A DNA stretch of 43,916 nt, taken from contig DASSEV010000036.1 of assembly GCA_035695105.1 (NCBI GenBank), forward strand, positions 1-43,916, in the 5' to 3' direction. A program made the translations under genes and the position numbers. Positions within the stretch are counted from its first letter, which is position 1, and each line of letters begins with the position of its first letter. Positions 1 through 8,092 of this stretch are shown here, piece by piece. Source of the DNA: JAICYJ01 sp035695105 (GTDB lineage Bacteria; Actinomycetota; Thermoleophilia; Gaiellales; JAICJC01). Under the pieces are notes generated by a model. The model was not told the DNA's origin. It searched no databases and saw only the letters and a list, made by a program, of their open reading frames with translations.

Positions 1-828
1 CCGGTCGTGGGTGAGGACGCGGCCCGCCGGCTGGCGGCGCTGGCTCTCCAGGCCAGAGTGGGCGTGAACGTCGAGAACCCCGTGGCCGCGGAGGTGCTGT
101 CGCGGGCAGCCGTGGCGGCGGGCGCCGAGCTCGATGTCCACCTCGACCTCGATACCGGCCTCGGCCGCTGCGGCGTGCCGGTTGAGGACACCGCCGCGGT
201 TCGCGAGCTGGCCGAAGCCGTTCGCGCGCTTCCCGGCCTGCGCCTGCACGGGGTGACGACGTATCGCGGTGTGGCATTCGCAGGCGCGGAGGATCCGGCG
301 GCGGCCGGGCGTGACGAGGCCGCGCTGGCGGTGGCGGCGGCGCGGACGCTTGGGCTGGATGAGGTGTCCGCCGGCAGCACGCCGTCGGGCGCAACGGTCG
401 CCACTGCGGACGGCGTCACCGAGGTGCGGGCGGGGACGTACGTCTTCAACGACCTCATGCAGCTGCGGTGGGGCGCGGCCGAGGCGCCGGACTGCGCGCT
501 CACCATCCTGACCACGGTCGTCAGCGCGCAGCGCGCCGGCAGGGTGACCGTCGACGGCGGATCGAAGACGTTCTCCGGCGACGCTGCCCTGCGTGACGCC
601 GGCACCGCCGCCTACGCGCGCAGCCGCGACGGCGCGATCACGATCGACGGCCTCACCGAGGAGCACGGCGTCGGATCGACGGAGCGCGCCGTGGCGGTCG
701 GCGAGCGGATCCGGTTCGTGCCGGCGCACGTGTGCACGACCGTGAACCTCAGCGACGAGCTCTACGCCGTGCGCGGCGACCGGGTCGAGGCGGTCTGGCC
801 GGTGGCGGCGCGGGGGCGCCGCACCTAA
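1..828 (+). CDS. D-threonine aldolase / D-serine dehydratase-family PLP enzyme (5' partial)
   Basis: The frame is open from base 1, so the N-terminus, including the PLP lysine, lies outside the window. The visible 275 residues match the fold-III (alanine-racemase-type) PLP family that cleaves D-threonine or deaminates D-serine. Recognisable blocks are HLDLDTGLGRCG (barrel strand and loop), HGVTTYRG, DGGSKTFSGD and, near the C-terminus, HVCTTVNLSDELY. The His-x-Cys pair in the last block sits where this family binds a divalent metal; eukaryotic D-serine dehydratase uses His and Cys for zinc there. I cannot separate aldolase from dehydratase activity. The gene converges on the molybdenum hydroxylase operon and its TAA stop overlaps that operon's last stop in CTAA. 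Confidence 0.85.
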   Translation, partial: PVVGEDAARRLAALALQARVGVNVENPVAAEVLSRAAVAAGAELDVHLDLDTGLGRCGVPVEDTAAVRELAEAVRALPGLRLHGVTTYRGVAFAGAEDPAAAGRDEAALAVAAARTLGLDEVSAGSTPSGATVATADGVTEVRAGTYVFNDLMQLRWGAAEAPDCALTILTTVVSAQRAGRVTVDGGSKTFSGDAALRDAGTAAYARSRDGAITIDGLTEEHGVGSTERAVAVGERIRFVPAHVCTTVNLSDELYAVRGDRVEAVWPVAARGRRT

Positions 829-1289
829 CCGGACGCCACCGACTGCACGGCGCGCACGATGCCGGAGTAGCCGGTACACCGGCAGAGGTTGCCCGACAGC
901 GCCAGGCGGATCTCCTCCTCGCTCGGGTTCGGCGTCGTGTCCAGCAGCACCTTGGCCGAGATCAGCATGCCCGGCGTGCAGAAGCCGCACTGGACCCCGC
1001 CCTGGTCGAGGAAGGCCTGCTGCAGCGGGTGCAGCTCCCCGTCGTCGCCGGTCAGCCCCTCGATGGTCGTCACCTCGCGGCCGTCGGCCTGGAGGGCGAG
1101 GTAGGAGCACGAGTTGACGGGCCGGCCGTCGAGCAGCACCATGCAGGCGCCGCACTCGGAGTCGTCGCAGCCCTCCTTGGCTCCGGTCAGCCCGACCTCC
1201 GTGCGGATCACCGAGAGCAGGCTGCGGCCGGGCTCGATCTCGACTGGGTACGCGATGCCGTTCACGTGCAGGGTGGCCTGGTACTTCAT
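825..1289 (-). CDS. Molybdenum hydroxylase [2Fe-2S] small subunit (CoxS/XdhC-like)
   Basis: This 154-residue protein is the iron-sulfur subunit of a xanthine dehydrogenase/CO dehydrogenase-family enzyme and passes electrons from the Mo cofactor to FAD. The N-terminal plant-ferredoxin-type cluster is ligated by C41, C46, C49 and C61 (CDDSECGAC block). The second, helical cluster domain has C101, C104, C136 and C138 (CGFCTPGM and LCRCTGY). Length is typical of the family. Its ATG overlaps the stop of the FAD subunit gene by ATGA (1286-1289), so it is the last cistron of a coupled three-gene operon. The substrate cannot be told from this subunit. Confidence 0.95.
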   Translation of the reverse strand: MKYQATLHVNGIAYPVEIEPGRSLLSVIRTEVGLTGAKEGCDDSECGACMVLLDGRPVNSCSYLALQADGREVTTIEGLTGDDGELHPLQQAFLDQGGVQCGFCTPGMLISAKVLLDTTPNPSEEEIRLALSGNLCRCTGYSGIVRAVQSVASG

Positions 1290-2203
1290 GCTGCTCCTCC
1301 GTCGACCGCACCGTGCAGCGCGGGGCTGGCTGGAATCGGGAACCGCTCGCCGCGCGCACGCGCCAGCGCAGTTGCGATCGCGCGGCGCGCGATCACCGCG
1401 GCCATCGCACGCCGGTACTCGGCGCTGCCGCGGACGTCCGTGATCGGCTGCGCCGCCGCGGCTGCCGCGTTGGCCGCTGCCGCCACCGAATCCGCACCGC
1501 CGTCGCTGCCGTTCAGTGCCGCCTCCGCCTCGGGCACGCGGTGGATCGTGGGGGCAAGCGCGGTGATGGCGATCCGCGCATCGGCGACCGCGGCGCCGTC
1601 GACCGTCACCACGGCGGTCGCGCCGACGATCGCGATCTCCATCTGGCGGCGGTACTCGAGCCGTGCGTAGCAGCTGCCGGTGCCTGCCGACGGCGCGGGC
1701 AGCGCGACCTCGATCAGGAGCTCGTCCGCGTTGGCGGTCGTCCTCCCCGGCCCGGCGAACAGCTCCGACAGCGGCACCTCGCGCTCTCCGCCCGACGATC
1801 GCAGCCGTGCGACCGCGTCGAAGCAGATCAGCGGCCCGCCGGTCTCCATTGCAGGCGACGCGTTCATCACGTTGCCGCCGATCGTGCCGGTGCTGCGGGT
1901 GGCGTGGCTGCCGACGATCGCCGACGCGTCGGCCAGCGCCGTGTAGCGGTTGCAGATCTCCTGCGATGCGACGATGTCGGCATGGGTCGCGAGTGCGCCG
2001 AGGACGAGGCCGCCGTCGCGCTCGCCGATGCCTCGCAGGTCGGACAGGCGGTGGATCGCCACCAGCGACTCGGGCAGGGGCGCCTTGCCGTTCCGTGCTC
2101 CGACCACGAGGTCGGTGCCGCCGGCGACCGGGCGCGCGCCGGCCGCAATCGCCGCGAGCGCCTCGTCCAGCGATCCGGCGGCGGTGTAGGTTGCGGTGCT
2201 CAT
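1286..2203 (-). CDS. Molybdenum hydroxylase FAD-binding medium subunit (CoxM-like)
   Basis: The 305-residue product is the FAD subunit that accepts electrons from the [2Fe-2S] subunit. The two family FAD signatures are present: AGGTDL at about residues 27-32 and TIGGN at 107-111, followed by the CO_deh_flav_C-type C-terminal domain. I chose the ATG at 2203 because it overlaps the TGA of the large subunit (ATGA, 2200-2203) and begins directly before the conserved MSTATYTAAGSLDEA start. The reading frame stays open far upstream but that part is antisense-like, Arg/Gly-rich sequence inside the large subunit gene. Gene order large-medium-small is usual for this family. Confidence 0.93.
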   Translation of the reverse strand: MSTATYTAAGSLDEALAAIAAGARPVAGGTDLVVGARNGKAPLPESLVAIHRLSDLRGIGERDGGLVLGALATHADIVASQEICNRYTALADASAIVGSHATRSTGTIGGNVMNASPAMETGGPLICFDAVARLRSSGGEREVPLSELFAGPGRTTANADELLIEVALPAPSAGTGSCYARLEYRRQMEIAIVGATAVVTVDGAAVADARIAITALAPTIHRVPEAEAALNGSDGGADSVAAAANAAAAAAQPITDVRGSAEYRRAMAAVIARRAIATALARARGERFPIPASPALHGAVDGGAA

Positions 2204-4473
2204 CGCTGCGTCGCCTCCCACACGCGCGCCGGGGTCATCGGCAGCTGGTGGACGCGGGCCCCGGTCACCTGGGCGATGGCATTGCCGATCGCGCCGGCGG
2301 TCGGCACGCAGGGCGGCTCGCCGATGCCCTTCGATCCGTTGGGCCCGCCGGCCCCCTCCTTCGTCCTGGTGTCGGCCCAGGCGATGTGGATCGGGGGCGA
2401 GTCGCTGGCCGTCTGCAGCTTGTAGTCGAGCAGGTGCGGGTTCTGCTGCCGTCCGTCGTCGCCGATCAGCGACCCCTCGAGCAGCGCCATGCCGATGCCC
2501 ATGACGACGCCGCCCTCGACCTGGCCGTTCGCCCCGATCGGGTTCAGCACCGTCCCCGACTCGTGCGCGGCCGCCACCTCGAGCACCCGGACGACGCCGG
2601 TCTCCCGGTCGACCTTGCAGCGCACCGCGTGGGTGATGAACGTCGGGGCCAGGAACGACTCCATGCCCAGCCGCCCGGTGCAGCCGGAGGCGTCGCACTC
2701 GGGCATCGCCGGCACGGCGTCGGCACCGCGGCCGATCAGCAGCGTGCCGCCCTGCGCCGCCTCGGCCAGCTCGGGGATGGACACGCGCTTGGTGGGGGAG
2801 CCCTTCACCGAGACTGCTCCGTCGCACAGCTCGAGGTCGTCCCGGTTGGCCTCGAGATGCTCGGCGGCGAGGTCGAGCAGCTGCTCGCGAACGTCGATCG
2901 CGGCGCGCTGCACCGCGCGGCCGTTGTTGAACGTGGTCTGCGAGCCGGACGCGCCGCTGTCGAACGGCGCCGCGTCGGTGTCCTGGTAGAGGATCGAGAA
3001 GTCGTCCGGCCGCATGCCCAGGATCTCGGCCGCGAGCAGCGGCAGCGCCATCACCGCTCCGGTGCCGCACTCCTGCGCGCCGGTGATGATCGTCCCCGAG
3101 CCGTCGCCGTTGATCTTGATGTGCGCGCCCGAGGCGAGCCCGAACGACGGCCACCAGCCGACCGCGAAGCCGATCGCCTCGTCCTCGGGCAGCTCCTTGC
3201 CATATCCGATCATCTCGACCGCCTGCTCCAGCGTCGCGGCCGCCCCGATGTCCTCGAACACCTGCCGCGTCGGGCCCTCGTCGCCGTTTCGGACGATGTT
3301 CCGGCGTCGGAACTCGACGGGATCCATGCCGATCGCGGCCGCGACCGCATCCATGTGCTGCTCGACGGCCCAGCAGGCCTGCGGGGCCGTCGGGGCGCGG
3401 ACCGAGCCGGACGGGGTGTGGTTGGTGTACGCGAGGCTCGCGTCGACGAAGACGTTCTCGACCTTGTAGGGGCCGACGGCCATCATCGCCGCCAGCTGCG
3501 GGAAGAACGGCGCGTCCGCGCCGTAGGCGCCGTTGTCGAGGATCACCCGGGCCCGGCGCGAGACGATCGAGCCGTCGGTGCGGACGCCGGTCTCGAGCTC
3601 GAGCACCTGACCCTCGCGGCGGTGGTCGGGGGCGACGAACTCCTCACGGCGGGAGAAGACGAGCCGCACCGGCCTGCGTGCGGCGCGCGCCAGCGCGGCG
3701 ATCTGGGCCTCGTAGTGGAACTCGCACTTGCCGCCGAAGCCGCCGCCGAGGTGGGGGACGACGATCCGGACGTGGCTCTCCGGGATCTCGAGCGTCGTGG
3801 CCACGCCGATGCGCGCCATGTAGGGCACCTGGGTGGACGACCAGATCGTGACCTTGTCACCCTGCCACTGGGCGACGATGGCGTGCGGCTCGATCGGCAC
3901 CGCGTGGGACATGTCGGCGACGTACCGCTCCTTCACGACCTCGTCCGCCTCGGCCATGCCCTTGTCGGCGTCGCCCTTGACGATCGTCGAGCGGGAGCAA
4001 TCGTTGCCTTCTCGGACGACGTCCTCCGACGCGCTGTAGTCGGCCCAGCCCTCGTGCACGAGCGGTGCGCCGGCCTCGAGGGCGGCCTCGACGTCGTTCA
4101 CCACCGGCAGCGGCTCGTAGTCGACCTCGATCAGGGCCGCCGCCTGCTCCGCGATCTCGGGCGACATCGCTGCGACCGCGGCGATCAGCTCGCCCTCGTA
4201 GCGCACCGTGGACTTCGCGAACAGCCGGCGATCCTGCACGAACGCCCCGTAGCGCACGTCGGGAACGTCCTCGTGCGTGATCACCGCGAACACCCCCGGC
4301 AGCGCCCTGGCCTTCGAGGCGTCGATGCGCAGGACGCGCGCGTGGGCGTGATCCGCGTACCGGAACTTCGCGTGGAGCATGCCGGTCATGGTCAGGTCGG
4401 CGGTGTAGCGGCCGAGGCCGGTCACCTTGTCCTTGCCGTCCTGGCGGATGAACGGCTTCTCTGCTGTGGCCAC
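2200..4473 (-). CDS. Molybdenum hydroxylase large, Mo-cofactor subunit (CoxL/XdhA-like)
   Basis: The 757-residue product is the catalytic molybdopterin subunit. Seen motifs are PHLGGGFGGK, AQECGTGAV, GQVEGG and, near the C-terminus, KGIGEPP, whose Glu (E719 from this start) corresponds to the catalytic glutamate of xanthine dehydrogenase. The active-site loop reads SVRAPTAPQACW, so it has neither the CO dehydrogenase form I AYxCSFR nor the form II AYRGAGR loop, nor the FRGFGGPQ loop of xanthine dehydrogenase. CO is therefore an unlikely substrate and the true one is unknown. I chose GTG at 4473 because GAAGGAG lies 5 bases upstream; an ATG at 4488 would add five residues but has no ribosome site. 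It is first in a coupled operon. Confidence 0.92.
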   Translation of the reverse strand: MATAEKPFIRQDGKDKVTGLGRYTADLTMTGMLHAKFRYADHAHARVLRIDASKARALPGVFAVITHEDVPDVRYGAFVQDRRLFAKSTVRYEGELIAAVAAMSPEIAEQAAALIEVDYEPLPVVNDVEAALEAGAPLVHEGWADYSASEDVVREGNDCSRSTIVKGDADKGMAEADEVVKERYVADMSHAVPIEPHAIVAQWQGDKVTIWSSTQVPYMARIGVATTLEIPESHVRIVVPHLGGGFGGKCEFHYEAQIAALARAARRPVRLVFSRREEFVAPDHRREGQVLELETGVRTDGSIVSRRARVILDNGAYGADAPFFPQLAAMMAVGPYKVENVFVDASLAYTNHTPSGSVRAPTAPQACWAVEQHMDAVAAAIGMDPVEFRRRNIVRNGDEGPTRQVFEDIGAAATLEQAVEMIGYGKELPEDEAIGFAVGWWPSFGLASGAHIKINGDGSGTIITGAQECGTGAVMALPLLAAEILGMRPDDFSILYQDTDAAPFDSGASGSQTTFNNGRAVQRAAIDVREQLLDLAAEHLEANRDDLELCDGAVSVKGSPTKRVSIPELAEAAQGGTLLIGRGADAVPAMPECDASGCTGRLGMESFLAPTFITHAVRCKVDRETGVVRVLEVAAAHESGTVLNPIGANGQVEGGVVMGIGMALLEGSLIGDDGRQQNPHLLDYKLQTASDSPPIHIAWADTRTKEGAGGPNGSKGIGEPPCVPTAGAIGNAIAQVTGARVHQLPMTPARVWEATQR

Positions 4474-4541
4474 GCGTGCTCCTTCCATCGAGGCGTTGGG
4501 GCGGAGAGTGTACGCCAGCGGGCCGGGCAGGGAAACCCGAG

Positions 4542-5795
4542 CTACTGCTCGGGAGTCAGGTCGATCCGCGTGAGCGCAGCCGTGCCGCCGTCGAGCCGCA
4601 CCGCCCAGATCTGCCCAGGCCGGCTGGAGAGCAGCGCATCCTGGTCGGGCAGGTCGATCGTCGCTCCCGCCAGGCGGTTGCGAGACGGGTCGAGCTCGCG
4701 CACGCCGCCGCCCGTGAGCGCGACCCAGACGGCTCCCTCGCTGGCGGCGATCGCCCGCACCGCCGAGGGCATCGGGATCGCGACTGGATGCCGGGCCGGT
4801 GGTCCGTCGAACCGGAGGACGACCGGCTTGCCGTCCCGCGTCCCGGCCACCCAGACCGCGCCGGCTCCGGCGGCAAGCCCCGACGCCACCGCGCCGTCGA
4901 GCGGGCTCCGTCCGGCGATCCGTCCGGTTGCGGGATCGAGCCGGTAGAGCGTGTCGTCCGTGAGCGCCCAGACGCGCCGGCCGCCGGATGCGATCGCCCG
5001 GGCGCCGGGCACTGGGATCAGCGTCGCGCGCCCTCCGTCCACACGTGCGACGCCGTTTTCCAGGGCGATCCAGGCCGCGCCGTCTGCGACCGCCGGGTCA
5101 CATGCTGCCGTGAACGCGCCGCACGCGGGCGCCCCCGGCAGCGGCACGCGCTCTGTCACCGCTCCCGAGCCGCGGTCGCGCGAGATCAGGACGGCGCCCG
5201 CGGCCGTCTCGGAAACGCCGAGGACGGACTGTCCGGCGACCGCGAGCCCGAGCGCGGCGCGCGATGCGGGGAAGCGGTAGTTCACGCTCCCGTCGGCCGC
5301 CGCCAGCCGGGTCAGCGCGTGGCCGGCCGCCTCGTACCACAGGCCGCCGTTGCCCGCGGGGGTGACGGCCAGGCCGCCGTCCGCCCGCGCCCGGGTGCGG
5401 ACTGCCGTCGAGACGGTGAAGACCGGAGGACGCCGGCTGACGGTGCGAGCCCGGTGTGCGGACGTTCCGCCGCCCTCCATCGAGCGGTAGATCAGCAGTG
5501 CGGCGATGGCGGCGACGACGAGTGCCGGGATCACCGCCGCCACCGTCACGACCCTCGCCACGCTGCGGCGGGAGTCGCCGACCGGCCGGCGGCCGGGTGC
5601 GTGCACGACGGACGGGCCGGGAGCGGGCTCCGGTGGGGGCGGGGTCATCCCGGTGGCGGGATCGATGCGCAGGCCGTACTCCGGCCACTCGGCGTCGAGC
5701 AGCGGGAAGCGGGGGTCGTCGACGCCGTCGGCGCCGGCCCCGGAGCTCGGCTGTGCGGGCACACCGGCGGCGTGCGGTTCGCGAGGATCCGTCAC
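4542..5795 (-). CDS. Membrane-anchored beta-propeller-like protein, function unknown
   Basis: The protein has 417 residues. Residues 1-79 are Pro/Asp-rich and probably cytoplasmic; one membrane segment lies at about 80-103 (VVTVAAVIPALVVAAIAALL); the remainder is probably extracellular. The outer part repeats blades of the type AVWVAGTRDG, RVWALTDDTLYRLDPATG and VWVALTGGGVRELDP, as in virginiamycin-B-lyase/PQQ-like propellers. Such domains commonly bind ligands or proteins; no catalytic residue can be assigned. Translation starts at GTG 5795. A TAGCGT -10-like box lies nine bases upstream inside a perfect 16-bp palindrome, suggesting a repressed, possibly leaderless promoter. Confidence 0.8.
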   Translation of the reverse strand: MTDPREPHAAGVPAQPSSGAGADGVDDPRFPLLDAEWPEYGLRIDPATGMTPPPPEPAPGPSVVHAPGRRPVGDSRRSVARVVTVAAVIPALVVAAIAALLIYRSMEGGGTSAHRARTVSRRPPVFTVSTAVRTRARADGGLAVTPAGNGGLWYEAAGHALTRLAAADGSVNYRFPASRAALGLAVAGQSVLGVSETAAGAVLISRDRGSGAVTERVPLPGAPACGAFTAACDPAVADGAAWIALENGVARVDGGRATLIPVPGARAIASGGRRVWALTDDTLYRLDPATGRIAGRSPLDGAVASGLAAGAGAVWVAGTRDGKPVVLRFDGPPARHPVAIPMPSAVRAIAASEGAVWVALTGGGVRELDPSRNRLAGATIDLPDQDALLSSRPGQIWAVRLDGGTAALTRIDLTPEQ

Positions 5796-5801
5796 TGCGG
5801 G

Positions 5802-5817
5802 CGGACGCTAGCGTCCG
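5802..5817. promoter_or_regulatory. Perfect 16-bp palindrome over a -10-like box
   Basis: CGGACGCTAGCGTCCG is fully self-complementary. On the minus strand it contains TAGCGT, nine bases before the GTG start of the beta-propeller gene, so a bound protein would block that promoter. It is probably an operator for a dimeric regulator; the regulator is not identifiable. Confidence 0.5.
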
Positions 5818-6048
5818 GCTCGGCTGACACGTTCTACCGCGGCAACGGCTGCCAGCTGGGCGAGACTCCGTTGGCCACGACGGCCGTCGCGTGGGTGCCG
5901 TCGGGCAGGATCATCAGGATCTGCGTCGCGCCGACATGTTCTCGCGGTGCCAGGCGGGGAGCATCCGGTGAACGTTCGGGGAACCGGGGCGCGGGCTCAC
6001 ACGCGTCGGCCGCGAGCAGCTGCCCGCACCGGGCCTTGACCGGAGGGT

Positions 6049-6054
6049 TAGGAT
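6049..6054 (+). promoter_or_regulatory. -10 box (TAGGAT) of an apparently leaderless gene
   Basis: TAGGAT lies 7 bases before the ATG at 6062, and there is no ribosome binding site between them, so transcription should begin at or next to the start codon. Confidence 0.55.
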
Positions 6055-6061
6055 CAGGCGC

Positions 6062-8050
6062 ATGCATTCCTCCTACGCTCTCGACGTCAGCGACTTCTCG
6101 GTCGAGCGGGACGGCAAGGCGCAGCCGCTGTCCGAGCTGTGGCCGGGTGGATACCAGCCGGGCGACCGGCTCGGGGTCGTGGTCGCCCAGCCGATGGATC
6201 CCGTCGGTTGCTCGAACCTGATCTGCGCCACGATCACGCTCTTCTACGACCACATGCGGAAGACCCTGGGAACGGGGAACTTCTTCCGCTACTGCGACAC
6301 CTACCTGTTCGGCGTCGGCTGCGAGGCCGGCGACTTCAACCAGCTCGACATCTGGCCGCTGCACAAGTGGGTGACGATCCTCAACCCCACCACCGAGGCG
6401 CTGCTCGAGGCCATCAACGACCGCAAGGTCAACCTGCTGGCCATCCCCGAGAGCGGGGCGCGCTGCCGGGGCGAGGTGGTGCTGTCCACGTGGAACGCCT
6501 ACCTGGCGCACGTGAAGAGCGTCGTCACCTACTCGCCGCGGACGGGTGTGGCGCGCGATGCCGACGTCTCCCTGGTCGGCAACAAGATCGTGGAGAGCTA
6601 CGTCGAGCAGGCGATCTTCTCGACACCCGGCCTCGATGCCGGCTACCAGGCGCGCCTGCGCCGGCTCCGGCGGAACATCGACCGCGAGGAGAAGGCACCC
6701 GTCGAGAGCTACCGAACGCTGCCGAACCCGGCTGCGGCGCGGGCCTTGCTGGGCGTCACGCAGGTGCTGCCTCCGGGCCACCAGGAGTTGACGAGGCGGG
6801 CAACACCGACGACCATCATGCCGGTCGAGGTGCCGATGCCGGTGCAGGAGGGGGAGTCGGCCCCTTTTGACACCGCAGCGGCCGTCGGGCTCCAGGTGGA
6901 GGTGCCGGCTCCGTCCGGCGTCTTCCCGGACGGTCTGCTGCGAACCGCATTCGATTCGATCCAGCGCCGCATGGGCGGCACCTTCGCGGAGTGGGAGGGG
7001 TGGGACTGGATCTCCGACTTCGGCGACCCGATCGCCGAGCACCACACGGTGCGCGAGGCGGTCGGCATCTGGGACGAGTCGCCGCTGCGCAAGTGGTTCT
7101 TCACGGGCGCGCGGGCGCTGGAGGCGGCGGACTACTGCTTCACCGGCGACATGGCCGGGCTGCAGGTCGGCCAGGCTCGCTATGCGCCGTTCGTCGACGA
7201 GCAGGGAAGGATGCTCGGGGACGGCGTGGTCTTCCGCGGCGAGGACGACGAGCGCGTCATGGTCGTCACGGCGCTCGACACGGACGCCGATCACTTCCGG
7301 CGGATCACGAAGGACTTCGGCATCGAGATCACCGATCGGACGTTCGAGATGCCGCACCTGCAGCTGCAGGGCCCGCGCTCGCGCGAGCTGCTCTCGGCCG
7401 TGTCGGATGCCGACATCGACAGCCTGCGCTACTTCCGGTTCTTCACCGAGCCGGTCACGGTCTGCGGTGCCCAGTGCCACGTTGCCCGTACTGGATACAG
7501 CGGCGAGCTCGGGTATGAGATCTACTGCTCGCCGCAGGATGCCGACCGGGTCTGGCAGGGGCTGCTCGACCAGGGGGCGTCGATTGGCATCCGGCCGTAC
7601 GGCCTGGCCGCGGTCGAGAGCCTGCGGATCGAATCCGGCCTGATCTTCATCGGGTTCGACTACTTCCCTGGCGTGACCTCGCCGTTTCACATGAACCTCG
7701 ACCGCATGATCAAGCTCGACGGCGCGGACTTCCACGGTAAGGCCGCCCTCCAGGCGGAACTCGACGCGGGGATCACGCACCGGATGACGACCCTCGTCAT
7801 CGCCGGCGAGGAGGCGCCCGACTACAACACTCCGGTGCTGCAGAACGGGCGCCAGGTCGGCAAGCTGACGTCGCCCAGCGCCGGGCGCTCACCCACGGTC
7901 GACAAGCTCATCGCCATGGCCATGATCGAGACCGATCTGACCGCCGTCGGCACGCAGGTGCAGGTGACGCTTCCCGACGGCCGGCTGGTGCCCGCCGTCG
8001 TGGATCAGTATCCGATCTACGACCCCGAGAAGACCCGGCCGAGGTCGTGA
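6062..8050 (+). CDS. GcvT-like aminomethyltransferase-family protein with unknown N-terminal domain
   Basis: The 662-residue protein has two parts. Residues from about 290-304 to the end are a GcvT/dimethylglycine-oxidase-type folate domain: MGGTFAEWEGWDW, then REAVGIWDESP, LQLQGPRSRELL, ARTGYSGELGYEIY and AAVESLRIESG, followed by the C-terminal barrel with GKLTSPS. These proteins usually move a one-carbon unit from a methylated amine or acid to tetrahydrofolate. Residues 1 to about 230 I do not recognise; the stretch RYCDTYLFGVGCEAGDF faintly recalls the DUF1989 urea-carboxylase-associated family, but not enough to assign. It is much longer than GcvT (about 370). The gene stands alone with its own apparently leaderless promoter; the substrate is unknown. 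Confidence 0.88.
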   Translation: MHSSYALDVSDFSVERDGKAQPLSELWPGGYQPGDRLGVVVAQPMDPVGCSNLICATITLFYDHMRKTLGTGNFFRYCDTYLFGVGCEAGDFNQLDIWPLHKWVTILNPTTEALLEAINDRKVNLLAIPESGARCRGEVVLSTWNAYLAHVKSVVTYSPRTGVARDADVSLVGNKIVESYVEQAIFSTPGLDAGYQARLRRLRRNIDREEKAPVESYRTLPNPAAARALLGVTQVLPPGHQELTRRATPTTIMPVEVPMPVQEGESAPFDTAAAVGLQVEVPAPSGVFPDGLLRTAFDSIQRRMGGTFAEWEGWDWISDFGDPIAEHHTVREAVGIWDESPLRKWFFTGARALEAADYCFTGDMAGLQVGQARYAPFVDEQGRMLGDGVVFRGEDDERVMVVTALDTDADHFRRITKDFGIEITDRTFEMPHLQLQGPRSRELLSAVSDADIDSLRYFRFFTEPVTVCGAQCHVARTGYSGELGYEIYCSPQDADRVWQGLLDQGASIGIRPYGLAAVESLRIESGLIFIGFDYFPGVTSPFHMNLDRMIKLDGADFHGKAALQAELDAGITHRMTTLVIAGEEAPDYNTPVLQNGRQVGKLTSPSAGRSPTVDKLIAMAMIETDLTAVGTQVQVTLPDGRLVPAVVDQYPIYDPEKTRPRS

Positions 8051-8092
8051 GCCCTGCAAACCGTCGCCTCGCGGTGTCGCTGCGGTCGGGCC

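Noticed and set aside
1663..4947. 1094-codon plus-strand open frame
   Set aside because: Arg/Ala/Gly/Asp-rich composition with no family motif, antisense to three clear molybdenum hydroxylase genes; a by-product of high GC third positions.
5834..7780. 648-codon minus-strand open frame antisense to the GcvT-like gene
   Set aside because: Mostly antisense bias. Its last about 78 codons (5834-6067) lie in the gap and end in a plausible-looking stretch (ILMILPDGTHATAVV), but there is no ribosome site or independent support.
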